Shown one piece after another: positions 12,217 through 23,776 of a stretch of 64,000 nucleotides of DNA. Under the pieces are notes generated by a model. It was not told the origin of the DNA. It searched no databases and saw nothing but the letters and a program-made list of their open reading frames with translations. The position numbers were made by a program, and so were the translations under genes. Source of the stretch: Oasisia sp. SBJ-2009 (Eukaryota > Annelida > Polychaeta > Sabellida > Siboglinidae). Positions within the stretch are counted from its first letter, which is position 1. The number at the start of each line of letters is the position of its first letter. The DNA lies in NCBI GenBank assembly GCA_964017155.1, contig OZ024854.1, positions 11,943,892-12,007,891 on the forward strand, read 5' to 3'.

Positions 12217-12409
12217 CAAAACTAGGTATCCGCTGGAAGCTCTCCGCAAGAGAAATATGGACAACCTATTTCCAGTATTATAATGACTATATTGAAGGTA
12301 TTAGGGACCGAAAACCTGTTTGTCGACGTTTCGTGACAAGTGGCCATATACATACTATTTTTAATGTGATCCTCGTACATATGTTATGTCGCTACGATTA
12401 TATTCGTAG

Positions 12410-12493
12410 TGTGCAACACTGTGGAATTGGTGCACAAGCGATGAAACATGTAGCAAGTGCTCTGAAACACTGCCCCAAAGTAGAATTGCTGGG
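12410..12493 (+). CDS. NLR exon 8 (LRR, type A, 28 aa)
   Basis: Acceptor attcgtag| and donor GG|GTGAGT. It encodes S-VQHCGIGAQAMKHVASAL then KHCPKVELLG, very close to exon 4. The transposon ends only 64 bp upstream, at 12346, so the branch-point region of this intron is close to, or partly replaced by, element sequence. 84 bp, phase 2. Confidence 0.85.
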
Positions 12494-12947
12494 GTGAGTT
12501 GTATTATGATTTTTTACATTCAGTTTAGCATGAACAAACAACAAGAAGTCCAGCTGTGGAATAGATGAAGAGATTGCTATTATTGATACACACACATTAT
12601 ATATTACAATACTCTTTTTATTAGTGATCACATATTCCAAAACTGTTGCATTGAGTGTGTGAGACTGCACTATTTCATAAGAATGTTGCCCATCAGTGTA
12701 ATATATTGCATTCAGATTCAAACTGCCTAACGACTAGATCACCATCTAAGATGTACACAGGATTGATGTGGTTTCCAAATGGGTATCACTGTAAACCTGG
12801 ATGTGCATGTCATCAGTCACTGTACACTGCCGAATTGGTTGGTTTACGAGCAACGAGAAACTCCTTGAGAATGCTCCCGATGCTTCATAATTGTTCCTTA
12901 CATGCAGTGGAGTATTTGTAGATAGCATTATTATTTTGATGTTGCAG

Positions 12948-13034
12948 ACTTTGTAGCAATGACCTGAGTGCGCCTGAAGCTAGCCAAGCTCTCAGTGACA
13001 GCATTGCTCAGATGTCATCACTGCGCAGGTTGAT
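12948..13034 (+). CDS. NLR exon 9 (LRR, type B, 29 aa)
   Basis: Acceptor gttgcag| and donor AT|GTAAGT. It encodes G-LCSNDLSAPEASQALSDS then IAQMSSLRRLM, the clearest type B repeat in the gene. 87 bp, phase 2. Confidence 0.87.
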
Positions 13035-13706
13035 GTAAGTAAATACATTATTCAGTTTGTGTTTACTTATTGCTGAACTCAGTTTACCCAATAGCATTAG
13101 AATGAAGACATGTATTTTTTAGTATTCTTATTACTCGTATAGTGAATATAATAGGTCAATAGGCACAATGGGTGAGTTCACTTTCCATTTACTCCGTTGT
13201 TCGGGACTATAACCGTGATTATTGCAGAGGTCAGTGCCCCATTTCAAAAGGTGATTAATTGTTGTTGCTTCCCATGCAATTGCACTTTTATGGTTGTGTT
13301 GACTTTTGATGTTGAGAAGTTTTAGGGTTAGCCTTAGGATTGAGTTTAAAATTCTGGTTAGGTTTGGGGTTAGTTTCAGAGTACCTTTGACATTTTGACA
13401 GGTTGACTTCAAGTAAAATATCACCACATCAAAAGGCGATTCGTGGTAGTATAAATATAATTAACATTTGGACTGTTTAAAGGAATCAAGCGGAGTGCGG
13501 TTGTAATAATCACTGTTGCTTCCCGAACAATGCACGTAACGCCGTCATGGTAGCCACATAGGACCTAACTCCAAACAATATGGCACTAAGATGTTTAAAT
13601 AACTGGGCACAACTTTGCTTCAGTTTACTAGCAAGATAATATCCCGGTGGGTTTGATGATAGGTGTATTTAACACCGCCTCACCCTGCCTGATTCTTACA
13701 TTACAG

Positions 13707-13790
13707 GTTGAACGAATGTAAACTTGGACCTGATGCAACACTCTTGCTGGTTAGCGCACTTTCACATTGCCGAAAACTGGAGTCCATTAG
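13707..13790 (+). CDS. NLR exon 10 (LRR, type A, 28 aa)
   Basis: Acceptor attacag| and donor AG|GTAAGT. It encodes M-LNECKLGPDATLLLVSAL then SHCRKLESIR. 84 bp, phase 2. Confidence 0.85.
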
Positions 13791-14153
13791 GTAAGTCGAG
13801 CATATTCACTGTGAATGTTCAAATTGATGCTTAACAATGGTGTATCAACAGTACTGTAATTTACATATACAGCAATTATCAACATTGATGGCAAAGATAC
13901 AGCTTGAGGTTTAACGCTAAGCATCAGTTGTGAGTTGTGACGTGTGCAATCTGCGGTGTAGGGGATATATCAATTATAAGGACTATGATAACGTTTGTAC
14001 ATAATGTACCATTGCACATAGTTTTTTATTTCTGAAATAAATCATCTTCACCATTTAAAATGTAAACAATCAACATACATTATTATAAATAATTGTATAT
14101 GTTGCAGTCCCAAATGCTCACGTCTGACCAATTGTTATTACTCTTGTGTTCAG

Positions 14154-14240
14154 GTTAGGTGCAAGTGGAGTTGGGGAACACAAAGTCATGAAAGCCTTCA
14201 TGGCTAGTCTAGCCAATATGCCGTTGTTGAGAGAATTAGG
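14154..14240 (+). CDS. NLR exon 11 (LRR, type B, 29 aa)
   Basis: Acceptor gttcag| and donor GG|GTATGT. It encodes R-LGASGVGEHKVMKAFMAS then LANMPLLRELG. 87 bp, phase 2. One of three exons whose donor (GTATGT) gives no immediate stop on read-through. Confidence 0.82.
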
Positions 14241-14665
14241 GTATGTTGGTTGTCTTACTTTTGTGCAAAAATGTAATCATCTGTAATAGTGTTTCCATAT
14301 TATGACGACCCCTAATTTAAGAAAATTCCTACTGATAAATACAGTTGTGTTTGCACACACACAGACATGCACTCGTCCTCGGGCGCACGCGCACACATAT
14401 GAACACACAAATGTGTGTGTTTGCGGGCGTCCGTGTGTGTGTTTGTATTCATGTATGTGTTTATTATTCATTAGAGATCTGTTGCAAATAATTATTTGAC
14501 TATAAATACATGTTGTTTTCTATGGCACTTGCGATGCTGATCACACGAAATAGCACTGCTTTTAAATAGGTCATTTGTAGTATGTTTTGTAAGAAGTTTA
14601 TGTGCTATCGTTGAGAATGTGAATCACCATTTACGTGATAATACTAATGACAGAGGCGTTTACAG

Positions 14666-14752
14666 GTTATTGCGAAGCCATCTTGTTGATTCTCGAGTCA
14701 CTGCATCCCTGTCAGCCACCCTTCCATCAATGCCATCACTGCGAATATTTAA
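14666..14752 (+). CDS. NLR exon 12 (LRR, type B, 29 aa)
   Basis: Acceptor tttacag| and donor AA|GTACGT. It encodes G-LLRSHLVDSRVTASLSAT then LPSMPSLRIFK. 87 bp, phase 2. It follows another type B exon, so a type A partner seems to have been lost here. Confidence 0.8.
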
Positions 14753-15159
14753 GTACGTGGTATTTGTTCTGGTAGTGTATCAAATTGTGTTGTGACACCG
14801 CAGAATTTAACATAATTTGGTATGATACAATTTTGTCAGCACGTTTGTGTGACCACTTGAAATTATTGCTTGTCGTTGTCTTGTTAGCTTCATAAATGAC
14901 TTGATGTTATAGTGTATTATAATTATTTGTGTTAATGTGCAATTAGCAACAATGTGTATAAATGTCAAGAAATAGCATTAATCCTTGTTGGTGTGGGTAA
15001 TAATGGTTTCAAAATACTGATTGGATGTATCTAGAAATATGCATAGTGCTTGACGTTCATACAATCAATATTCTGTTGACATTATGAATTGTGCATTGTT
15101 TCGTTCTGAAGCTGAATTCAGTATCTCTTTGCTATTTGTTTAATGCTGTAGATTATCTC

Positions 15160-15345
15160 CCGTGGGCTGTATTCGATATACTTTCTCTGAGGAAGTTCTC
15201 TATTCTTCTCTGTAGCTGCACCAACAATCTGGAGTCAACTCTCTATTATAATTAAATCTTTTAAAACTATATCCACCTTCCGTAAAAAACTCAAAATATA
15301 TTTAGTTAAAATTGCTTTTCCAGTTCCAGAAATGTTTGCCGGTTC
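15160..15345 (+). mobile_element. L2-like LINE 3' fragment
   Basis: A stretch translates, in broken frame, to VAAPTIWSQLSI ... STFRKKLKIYLVKIAF. This matches the end of L2-group reverse transcriptases ('fsvaaPtlWNsLP...sFkk.LKt.Lf'). It lies on the same strand as the NLR gene, inside intron 12. It is short and decayed. Confidence 0.45.
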
Positions 15346-15578
15346 CATGCTTCAATGACGAGTCTTGCTTGTTCCCATTTTTGAATATGCTTACTGTATC
15401 ACTAAATGATTTAAATTTCAAGTGACTTGTTGCCTAACAAAATGGACGCCGAAGAAATGTTTTGCTTTAACATTTTTCAAGAGTGTCATATCCGATATGT
15501 GAATTTCACCTTTTGTCTAGGGCATTGAGATCTTGTTGAAACAGGTGATTGTCTTTCATGTTGTGAATTTCCCTGTAG

Positions 15579-15652
15579 ACGATGGTGTCGTCACCATACA
15601 ACAGGAATGCTGAGGTCTGCATTGCAATAGCGATTAGGACAATGACTTCATG
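15579..15652 (+). pseudogene. Frame-broken LRR exon relic
   Basis: It has a good acceptor (ccctgtag|) and donor (TG|GTAAAC) and encodes NAEVCIAIAIRTMTSW in one frame, like the end of a type B LRR exon. It is 74 bp, not a multiple of 3, and starts in phase 0; including it after exon 12 runs into an in-frame TAG. Skipping it (exon 12 AA| + exon 13 G) restores the frame. Best read as a decayed extra repeat, or a cassette that truncates the protein if included. Confidence 0.45.
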
Positions 15653-16001
15653 GTAAACAATGTGTGTATTTGTATTTGTGATTTAGCCATGTGATTAACA
15701 ACATTTAGAAAATAGAATGATTCATTATCATTTATTTACCACTTGAGAACACATTTCTGAGTAAACCACTGGCGGGAAAGGTTTGATTCAGTTGTACATG
15801 GTTAGGTCATATTACCTTGTTTAGGTGCAGACACACTAAAACATGTTGTTTCCCCTATATGTTTACAAAGTATAAAAACATGATGTATGTGTTCACGTTT
15901 TATGAGATTCCATTTTGTTTTCAGAGTGGAGTTCATATATATGTATATATATAATTATAAAAAAATTATATATTTAATACATACATGCATATATGTTTCA
16001 G

Positions 16002-16085
16002 GTTGGAATGTTGTCAACTTGGATCTGGTGCAGCACTCCGTTTGGCTAAAGCTCTCTCACACTGTAACAAACTTGAAATCCTTTG
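16002..16085 (+). CDS. NLR exon 13 (LRR, type A, 28 aa)
   Basis: Acceptor gtttcag| and donor TG|GTAAGT. It encodes K-LECCQLGSGAALRLAKAL then SHCNKLEILW. 84 bp, phase 2. Confidence 0.86.
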
Positions 16086-16484
16086 GTAAGTTGCTGATTG
16101 ATGCTGTAGCATTCTGACTGATGTTTCACGTTCACATATTCGTAAATCTTGCATGTATGGGTGCGAATTCATAAGTGTATTGTGTTTCATTTGTCTATGT
16201 TTTTTTTAATTGTAATTTTTGGAAATATATTCACACCGGTATACTTGTTTGCATTCGTCCTTATTTTATATATGTTTATTCTCTTTTTTTTACAAAACAG
16301 AATTAGCTTGGAACATAATCATTCAGTGTCTAGATCTAGTTCAGTCCATTTAAAATAGCTTTATATTTTTACTTTTGGCCTTTATGTTGTTGTATACCTG
16401 CAAAATATACTTTTCATACCGATGTGCCATTTGGAAAATGACTCACGTACCATACTAATGTATTAATGACGTTGCCTCTTACAG

Positions 16485-16571
16485 TTTGGCTGACAATGAA
16501 TTTGGTAGTCCTCAAATCACGGAAGCCCTCGCAGCCAGTCTGGCAACAATGCCATCATTGTGTGATCTGAG
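16485..16571 (+). CDS. NLR exon 14 (LRR, type B, 29 aa)
   Basis: Acceptor cttacag| and donor AG|GTATGT. It encodes C-LADNEFGSPQITEALAAS then LATMPSLCDLR. 87 bp, phase 2. It is followed by a 5.3-kb intron with a LINE. Confidence 0.86.
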
Positions 16572-17779
16572 GTATGTAGTATTTGTTCCGGAATTCCCAC
16601 ATAATATCATAAATACCTGTAATAACAAATTATACGATAAAATATCATTTAAAAATTATGTAAATCGAGGGTGACAATTTTGCTTAAATAAATGACAACC
16701 ATATGGATGTATCACCTTAGGCATATCCGTAATTGTTGTGTCAAAGTGTAGGTTTCTTTGGTTAGATATATCAAATAGTTGTAACATGTTTCGTTCTCCA
16801 ACATTCTGCCCCATTTGTAAACAAATAATGATCATCTAAACCAATGTAACCACTTGATAAAAATTACATCACAACGATTTTGTATTGTCAACTACATGAC
16901 ATATATCCATAAAGGTGTTTCCAAAACCTAGGTTGTTGGATGTATCGATATCAAATTAGGACAGTTGACATTAGTTGACATTGCTATATCCTCCATTTCT
17001 AACATGCTGCATGTCAACAATAGATAACCCAAAATCTTCAAGAATAAGTGAAATGAAATCATCAATTTTGTTAAACGTATAATGTTCTTGTCAAGAAATG
17101 TGTGTTGGTATTGATACCAGCAGTATTAAACCCAGTGCAAATTAGTTACGCATTTAGAATGTTCAAATGAGTTATGGTCACATACTATTATTACTATGTT
17201 TGTCTTTTGTTTTAAAGGAAATCAAAAATACCTCTTTGCTAGAATTTAAATTACATTTCATCCTGCTATATATTTCCACCAAGCCAAAAATAAATTAATT
17301 TGAAATTCCACATGTCATGCTATGCCGCTGGACATGTAAGAATACATATGTTTTACTGAGCTTTCTGCAATGCCGAGAGTGACGTCAGAAGAAACACATG
17401 CACGCTCGCATCAACCCATCCACTGCACGCTTTCAAACCATGTTTCCAAAGATGGCTTTTACGTTGAAAAACGAGCATCAGAATGAGTTAATGTGCAGCA
17501 TTCTGATATAATACAAACACTAGTCACCATAGAGTAACAAACCATTATCTTACGGATGAAAAAAAAATCAATTTTGTTGTATAAAATAAGCCAAAGTAAG
17601 CCGAACGTTTCACTGAATTTTCGCCACCCTTTTGCCGTTTTCTAGAGTAATGTATCGCATGCTGTCCACCGGAGATAATCTACACTAGTAAAGATACATA
17701 GCAAACAAACATTGTATTCAGTTTCAGAAAGAAACGTTAACTAATTCATAATATAATTACAATATCGATATATGAAGGA
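16572..17779 (+). other. Intron 14, first part
   Basis: AT-rich sequence with no coding or repeat signal I can support, up to the LINE. Confidence 0.55.
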
Positions 17780-20114
17780 GTCGTTACATTTAAAAATTGG
17801 GGACGCCAGTTCAAACACTATAACACTCTGGACCTAATGATAACAAACAATCCTACTAACATAAACCGAACAGAGGTGCTACCAGGAATTTCAGACAATG
17901 ACTGTTGCTACACAGAACTAGACATAAGCCCAATGAAACAAACATAAACTAGAAATATTCCCCATTTCAGTAAGGCGGACTGGGAACATTTCAGACAACA
18001 AATGAGAGAAGTTAACAAAACTCTTCAAAATTGCTAGGAACGAAACAGGGCAAATACATTTTGATGTACATTTCGGGTTACCATTTTCAAAAAAGCAGAA
18101 ATGTACATACCATCCAGAATGACTAAACGTAGGGATGGATACCCTTGGATCACACAAACATTGAAGAAACTTATGAGAAAAGGACAGAATGTACAAAATT
18201 CAGAAGCACACTCCAAAATACAAATACCTAAAACGAACTATGCAGCAACAACTAAGATCTGCCTACTGGAACTATGTAAATGAGATTGTCCCCTCTACTG
18301 ATGATGGTACTCAAAAAACAAGTTACGCTAAAAAATTACATGAACGTACATGAAACACTGCCATACAGACCACACAGGGGTGTCACCACTCAGACAAAAT
18401 GGAATCCTACATTCAAACCCCAAAGCCAAAGCAGAGATACTCAATCAACAGTTTCAGTCAGTCTTTTCAGATGATTAATCTCCTCAAGAAACCAATCTAT
18501 ACAATTCAACTCTACCAGAAATGCCAGACATAGAAATTACAGAAACTGGTGTACTAAAACTCCTGCAAAATCTTAAACCCTATAAAGCCCAAGAACCAGA
18601 TAACATCCACCCAAGAATTCTAAAAGAGTTAGCTGTTGAAATTGCGCCATCACTTACCTTAATCTTTCGGAAATCATATGAAACAGGTGAAGTCCCCAAA
18701 GACTGGTTAAGAGCAAATGTCTCACCTATCTTCAAGAATGGCCAAAAATACCTCGCTTCAAATTACAGACCCATCTCCTTGACATATGTAGCATCCACAT
18801 AAATGGAACATATCTTGGTTAGTAACATAATGAAACATGCAAAGCCACACAACATTCTTTATGATCTTCAACATGGCTTTCGATCTTGTGTGTCATGTGA
18901 GACACAACTTATTCAGTTTACACATGACCTAGCTACCAATATGCAATCTGGTGCACAAACGGATGTCATAGTGATGGACTTTTCTAAAGCATTTGAAAAG
19001 GTCAGCCATACAAAACTAATTGACAAACTCCATCACCATTGCATCCAAGGCAAAACAAATTCCTGGGTTAAAGCGTTTTTAACCGACAGATCCCAAAGAG
19101 AAATAATAGAGGGCGAGGCCTCCTCTGAAGTCCGTGTAACATTAGGAGTCCCTCAAGGTTCTGTACTTGGTCCCTGCCTATTCCTTTTTTACATTAACAA
19201 CATTCCAGACAACATTACTTCTACAGTTAGACTCTTTGTTGATGACACCATAATGTGTATAGCTCTTAAGCTTAAGAAAAACACAGCTGCACTCCAGAGG
19301 AAGATATTAACACACTCGATAAATGGGCAAAGAAATATAAAATGAAATTCAGTCTTGAAAGGTGCCATGTCATCCCTGTAACAAGAAATAAAACTATCAC
19401 TAAAACCCAATACATTCTCCACGGACAACTACTTGAAACAGTATCACAGGCTAAATGTCTTGGCATAACCATAACTTCTGACCTTTGGTGGAATGCCTAC
19501 ATAAATAGCATCTCTATAAAAGCAAATAGATCATTAGGCTTCCTCCGCAGAAATCTCAAAGTCTCGTCAATCCAAATAAAAACTCTTGCTTGCTTCACCG
19601 TTGTTAGACCTATCCCGGAAAACAGCTGTACTGTCTGGGAGCCCTACACCGCTACACAAATAAACAAACTAGAAATGATCCAACGCTGTGCAGCTCGATA
19701 TGTCTTACATCGCCACCATAATACATCAAATGTAATAAATATGCTCCAGACATTAGGATGGAGATCCCTATCAGACCGTAGAAATGACGCAAAACTATGC
19801 ATGTTATACAAAATAGCAAATGGCCTAGTGGGTATACCAGCAAATAAATATATCGTTCCTGTAAACACAGTCACTAGAAAGCAACATTCCTTTTCTTACC
19901 TTATCCCTCACTCCAGATGTAATTACCACTCGTATTCTTTATTACCAAGTACCATTCGACTTTGGAACTCCCTCCCTCAAAATGTTGTAAAAAATTCCTT
20001 TAAGAGCAATATCCAGATTTGAATTATTCCACCTTTTATATATAACTAGTTATTTTGCACGCATTACTATTTACATGCACTCATAACGGTTCTGATGCAT
20101 TGCAATGCACCCAA

Positions 20115-20176
<62 letters not shown>
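17780..20176 (+). mobile_element. Jockey/CR1-group LINE, 5'-truncated and decayed
   Basis: It starts in the endonuclease C-terminal part (HYNTLDLMITNNP, then LPGISDNDC, the 'GISDHd' motif). The reverse transcriptase is split over frames at 18521-18802, 18803-19345 and 19342-20022: KAQEPDNIHPRILKEL (the usual 'KA.GPD'), NYRPISLT, LQHGFRSCVSCETQLI, DVIVMDFSKAFEKVSH, GVPQGSVLGPCLF, LFVDDT. The thumb/C-terminus has RCAARYVLHRHHNTSNV and SLLPSTIRLWNSLPQNV. The catalytic F-A-D-D box reads F-V-D-D, and stops break the frame, so the copy is inactive. The 3' end runs into (AT)n at 20119-20176, probably the element's tail. Same strand as the NLR gene. Confidence 0.85.
18521..20022 (+). pseudogene. Reverse transcriptase remnant of the LINE
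   Basis: Three overlapping open pieces. A single stop (TAA at 18800) separates the first two and a frame change near 19340 the third. Together they cover fingers, palm and thumb. The first Asp of the active box is kept but its neighbour is V rather than A; the stops are decisive for loss of function. Confidence 0.85.
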
Positions 20177-20178
<2 letters not shown>

Positions 20179-21916
20179 GAATAAGAAGAAGAAGCCAGAC
20201 GCAGTGATTTCCTATTGATACTTTTTATATTTTAACAAAGCAACAGGAACCACATCATGCTATACAATGCAGTTTTCCAGCTAGGCCATTTCCCAAGGGC
20301 GCAACGCCCTGCCCTCATTTACATGCGCCCTGTCCCTTTTGTCTTGCAACCTGTGCCTTTTAATAGCGCCCTGTCCTTTAGCAGTAGCCTGGTACAATTG
20401 CCAGTGAGGTCAAAGTGTCTGAGACAGCTCAACAGCTCAGTGCTGGCTTCACATTGGCTTGAAACAATTGTATCCAATTAACCACTTCAATGACTTCCAT
20501 GTAGGACAAGAGCAATAAAGTAGGCGCCCTTTTAGACCACCCAGATGCAGCCTGTTCTATTGGCTTTAGTTTAAAACATTGTAGCAAGGGAGTCGGCTGC
20601 ACTTCCAAGTACTGGAAAGTCAATTTCTATGTGATCCACTTGTACTAGTTATGGGGAAACTTTTTCTGTTGTACATGACAAACGTTTTTTTGTAATGTAT
20701 CTAGACCTGGGAAATTGTAAACTGTTTAAATAAAATAAGTGCTAAAAGGATACTCTATGAATACCTATCTATATTAAAATAAACAGTGATATTTGTGCTA
20801 TTTATACAGCAATGTTGTATTCAAACAGAAATTACCCCTGAATTATTCATTTCTGAATACATGTACAGTACTATATGAGTTAATGCTATTATTATGCATT
20901 CTGTAAATGCCACGTTTAATGGAAAACTTTCATCAACACAATAATTGGAAACTCACAAATACATGTTAAATATTGTAGAACATTTACCAAACAATAACAT
21001 TATATATAGTGTGTTATAAAATATAATAATTATTACAAAGTGACAAGTGTTTTACACCCCTGTATTTGATATATTGGATGTTAATTGACAAGTAATGCCA
21101 TTAATAATAAATGTCCACTAGGCTTATACTTTTTCATGAAACCACAAACAAGTGCTGCAGTTGACTACTAAGTTTCTACTATAGCCAGTTATAGGATGTT
21201 AAATTGATATGGAGAGTGGCTCATCAAATTCGTCCCTGGTATGTAGAAGAGTATAGTGGATATAGATAAGTAATTATAATTAACCATCTGTGTTTAATGC
21301 ATTGCAAATTGGCGAATGAAGACAGAAAGAAGTATGTGGACATCAATGTCTCAGAGAAGAGACTACCACTCTGCGTCAAAATGTTAGAAAGCGATTTATA
21401 TACATATAAATGATTAAGGAATTGTTGGAATGGAGTGTTATCCAATGGTTTGCACACCCTACAATATTTGTGTTACCAATAAAACACATTGTACCCTAAT
21501 AATGTTCATTTGACTGTATAATATTACTATAATACATCATGCATGTTTGGGACGTCTGGTACATATGACTGCATTTCCCCTGGGCAACACTGAGTTACTT
21601 CGCTAGCTGTAATCGGTCAATATATGATACTGACACAAGCTCCATTCATGAAAATTAACTAAATACCAGAGTTAAGTAAAAAAACGTATTTCAAAAGATG
21701 TGCCCTCAAAAATGTCGTTCACGCATAAAAGTCCCTTCCGTCTACCAACTGCACCCTGTCCTTTTCAAGACCTAGCAGGAACTCTGCAATGTTGTCGTGT
21801 TATTAGCAATTTTAAGCACCAGTCTACCTATACTGTTCACAAACATACTTTTTATTATATAACAGCTGGTCTATGTAGTGCACTAAGTGAATATTGCATT
21901 GTTTGATCAATTTCAG
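20177..21916 (+). other. Intron 14, last part
   Basis: Not coding. A phrase close to 'gcgccctgtcc.ttt' occurs near 20326, 20366 and, as 'gcaccctgtccttttc', near 21749. It may belong to one unrecognised repeat; I could not find its ends. Confidence 0.4.
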
Positions 21917-22000
21917 TATGGAGTTGTGTGGGCTTGGGAATGAAGGATTGCACAATATCATGAGAGGTCTGTTACACTGCCCAAGACTGGAGACATTTGG
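21917..22000 (+). CDS. NLR exon 15 (LRR, type A, 28 aa)
   Basis: Acceptor atttcag| and donor GG|GTAAGC. It encodes S-MELCGLGNEGLHNIMRGL then LHCPRLETFG. 84 bp, phase 2. Its flanks (gcattg...gatca upstream; gtaagc.ttc...ttcag.ttgat downstream) recur around exons 16-19. It is the last exon with a clear LRR and probably resembles the ancestor of that set. Confidence 0.83.
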
Positions 22001-22139
22001 GTAAGCTTTCTGCTTTGACACTTCAGGTTGATAATAAAAGCCTTCACATTTGAAAACAAGACGGATATACAGATAATGTTGTATTCATTTTGCATGTTTG
22101 AATGTTTTAGTTGTAGATTTTGAATGCTGTATGGAAATA

Positions 22140-23335
22140 GTTAATAGTGTGTTGTAAAGTTACATTTATATTTAACGACAGTTTTAGCTGTGATCACACA
22201 ATTTTCGGTTAAGACCTTGAGTTCAGAGCTTGTTGGTGTTAACAAAGTTAAATCATGTGTGTTTCCAATACAACCTGTATACTGTTTGCCATATATGTAT
22301 AGCATCCCACACCTCTCTTTTCTAATGTTCAAGTAAGCCATCTATGTATTTGATGAAAAGAATAGGAGGCGGAAGTCGCGGGACTGCTCCCTGTTTGACT
22401 TTGATACATGTGATAAACTGGGATGACATACCCGAGCCCCATCTTACTTGAAGTTTTTGTTTAGTGTACAAATACATAGGCAGAGGTGATACATTATGTT
22501 TTATAAAGTACTCTATAAGGCTTAATATAATTGACCCTAACAACTGCTTTAATGGGGTTTAACGTAGGAGTGGACATATTTGGTTCAAATCCAAATTGCA
22601 AATGAGATGTTGCAAGCGCATTTTGTTCCTTTGATAATATAGCAGGAGCAAACAGCTTAGTAGCAATGCTGCTAAAAGTAGTAACTCTAAATTTGTTGGA
22701 TGTACAAACAAAATTGTCTCTTGTAGTTTGGTATAGCAACTCTAGTTTCTTGTAACATTGATTCGGGGCTGAAACTATATATCAACATACTGTTAAAATG
22801 TAATGCTAACAGCACAAAGAGTGTATGCACGGACCACGCATGATAGGGACCGAGTTGAAGCTTTCTTCCCTATCTGATGTAGCCAGCTTCAGCCAATGGA
22901 CAACTTGATATTTCATATTACATTTTATTTTTTAATTTGTTGATTTATCTCTGCATTCAAAAAACCCATATCATCAGTATCATATGATACACTGTTGTGG
23001 AGGTAATTAAATTTATCAGGAAAGAATTTAGCTATTTCGTCATTACCCGCCACATCATCAACACTTGAAGGCAGGCATCTATTTCTGCCCTTAATACGGC
23101 GTACTTGAGAACACAAGTCACTGTTTCTGTTTTTCGCCAATTGTTTCAGCCATCTCAACAATTCGAATTTTATCCTCTTCCCTCATAATATGTAGCACTG
23201 CCCTATGATACCGAACTCTTATCATACTCCTCATTTCTGTAATATCATGCTGCTTTCCAATTGCTCGCCCAATTTGTATGCTACCTAAATGCAGAAATAT
23301 CACACACGTGAATTTTGCATTGCTTGATATCATTT
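22140..23335 (-). mobile_element. Antisense LINE remnant, non-LTR reverse transcriptase
   Basis: Going 5' to 3' on the minus strand: RYHRAVLHIMREEDKIRI, then KNRNSDLCSQVRRIKGRNRC, then AKFFPDKFNYLHNSVSYDTD (the pre-RT region), LQFGFEPNMSTPTL, then FITCIKVKQGAVPRLPPPIL with FIKYIDGLLEH (the 'GVkQGgvlSPiLF..YiDgLl' block), and GNTHDLTLLTPT, where the 'GYADDitLl' catalytic box has become G-N-T-H-D. Parts between are deleted and the frames are broken, so it is dead. It fills intron 15 almost up to exon 16. Confidence 0.75.
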
Positions 23336-23340
23336 TACAG

Positions 23341-23412
23341 GGTGAACACCAACGTGTTTGACGAGGAAGTAGGGCTTCGTGAAGTCATCTTCCGAATGAC
23401 GGTGACAATGCT
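23341..23412 (+). CDS. NLR exon 16 (divergent LRR-derived repeat, 24 aa)
   Basis: Acceptor attttacag| preceded by gcattgcttgatatc; donor CT|GTAAGT. It encodes G-VNTNVFDEEVGLREVIFR then MTVTML. 72 bp, phase 2, frame open. No LxxLxL signature remains. Called on splice sites, phase and flank similarity to exons 15 and 17-19. Confidence 0.6.
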
Positions 23413-23658
23413 GTAAGTCTGCATATTCACTACAGACGATTGAAAAATTAGTCATGTTTGAAGACAAGATATGTAGAACGGTTATATGTGTTCAAAGTTA
23501 TAGCTATTGAACGTGTTTACCCTATATGGCTAAATTGGAATTTTTTCAACGGAAGGTATCTCAAGTGGTTTATAGTCAGAAAGATGTACAAAGTCTTAAT
23601 TTAGTACTTAAATTAGGGTAAATATGTTTGTTATTTACCCCATGATAAAATTATTTAA

Positions 23659-23679
23659 TTTATATATATATATATATTT

Positions 23680-23772
<93 letters not shown>
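23659..23772 (+). repeat. (TA)n microsatellite
   Basis: About 110 bp of TA with a few interruptions (ttatacatacatata, gtataaata). Confidence 0.97.

Positions 23773-23776
<4 letters not shown>

Larger units (their letters stand above)
7969..12346 (-). mobile_element. 4.4-kb DNA transposon with imperfect TIRs and subterminal 18-mers
   Basis: The left end TGGCCAgTTGTCACGA (7969) is mirrored at the right end (12346 on the other strand, one base different), followed by further matching bases (CGTCGACAAA). Flanks read TATA on both sides, a possible target duplication, though the TA-rich context weakens this. Inside both ends, an 18-mer close to TGCATACTCACGGTTTCA occurs about ten times, none within the central coding unit. 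A decayed minus-strand gene sits in the middle. It is inserted in NLR intron 7 in antisense coding orientation. The superfamily is not assigned. Confidence 0.72.
12494..14665 (+). other. Introns 8-11
   Basis: Between exons 8-12 I see no element. A CA/TG-rich stretch lies at 14350-14460. Confidence 0.55.
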
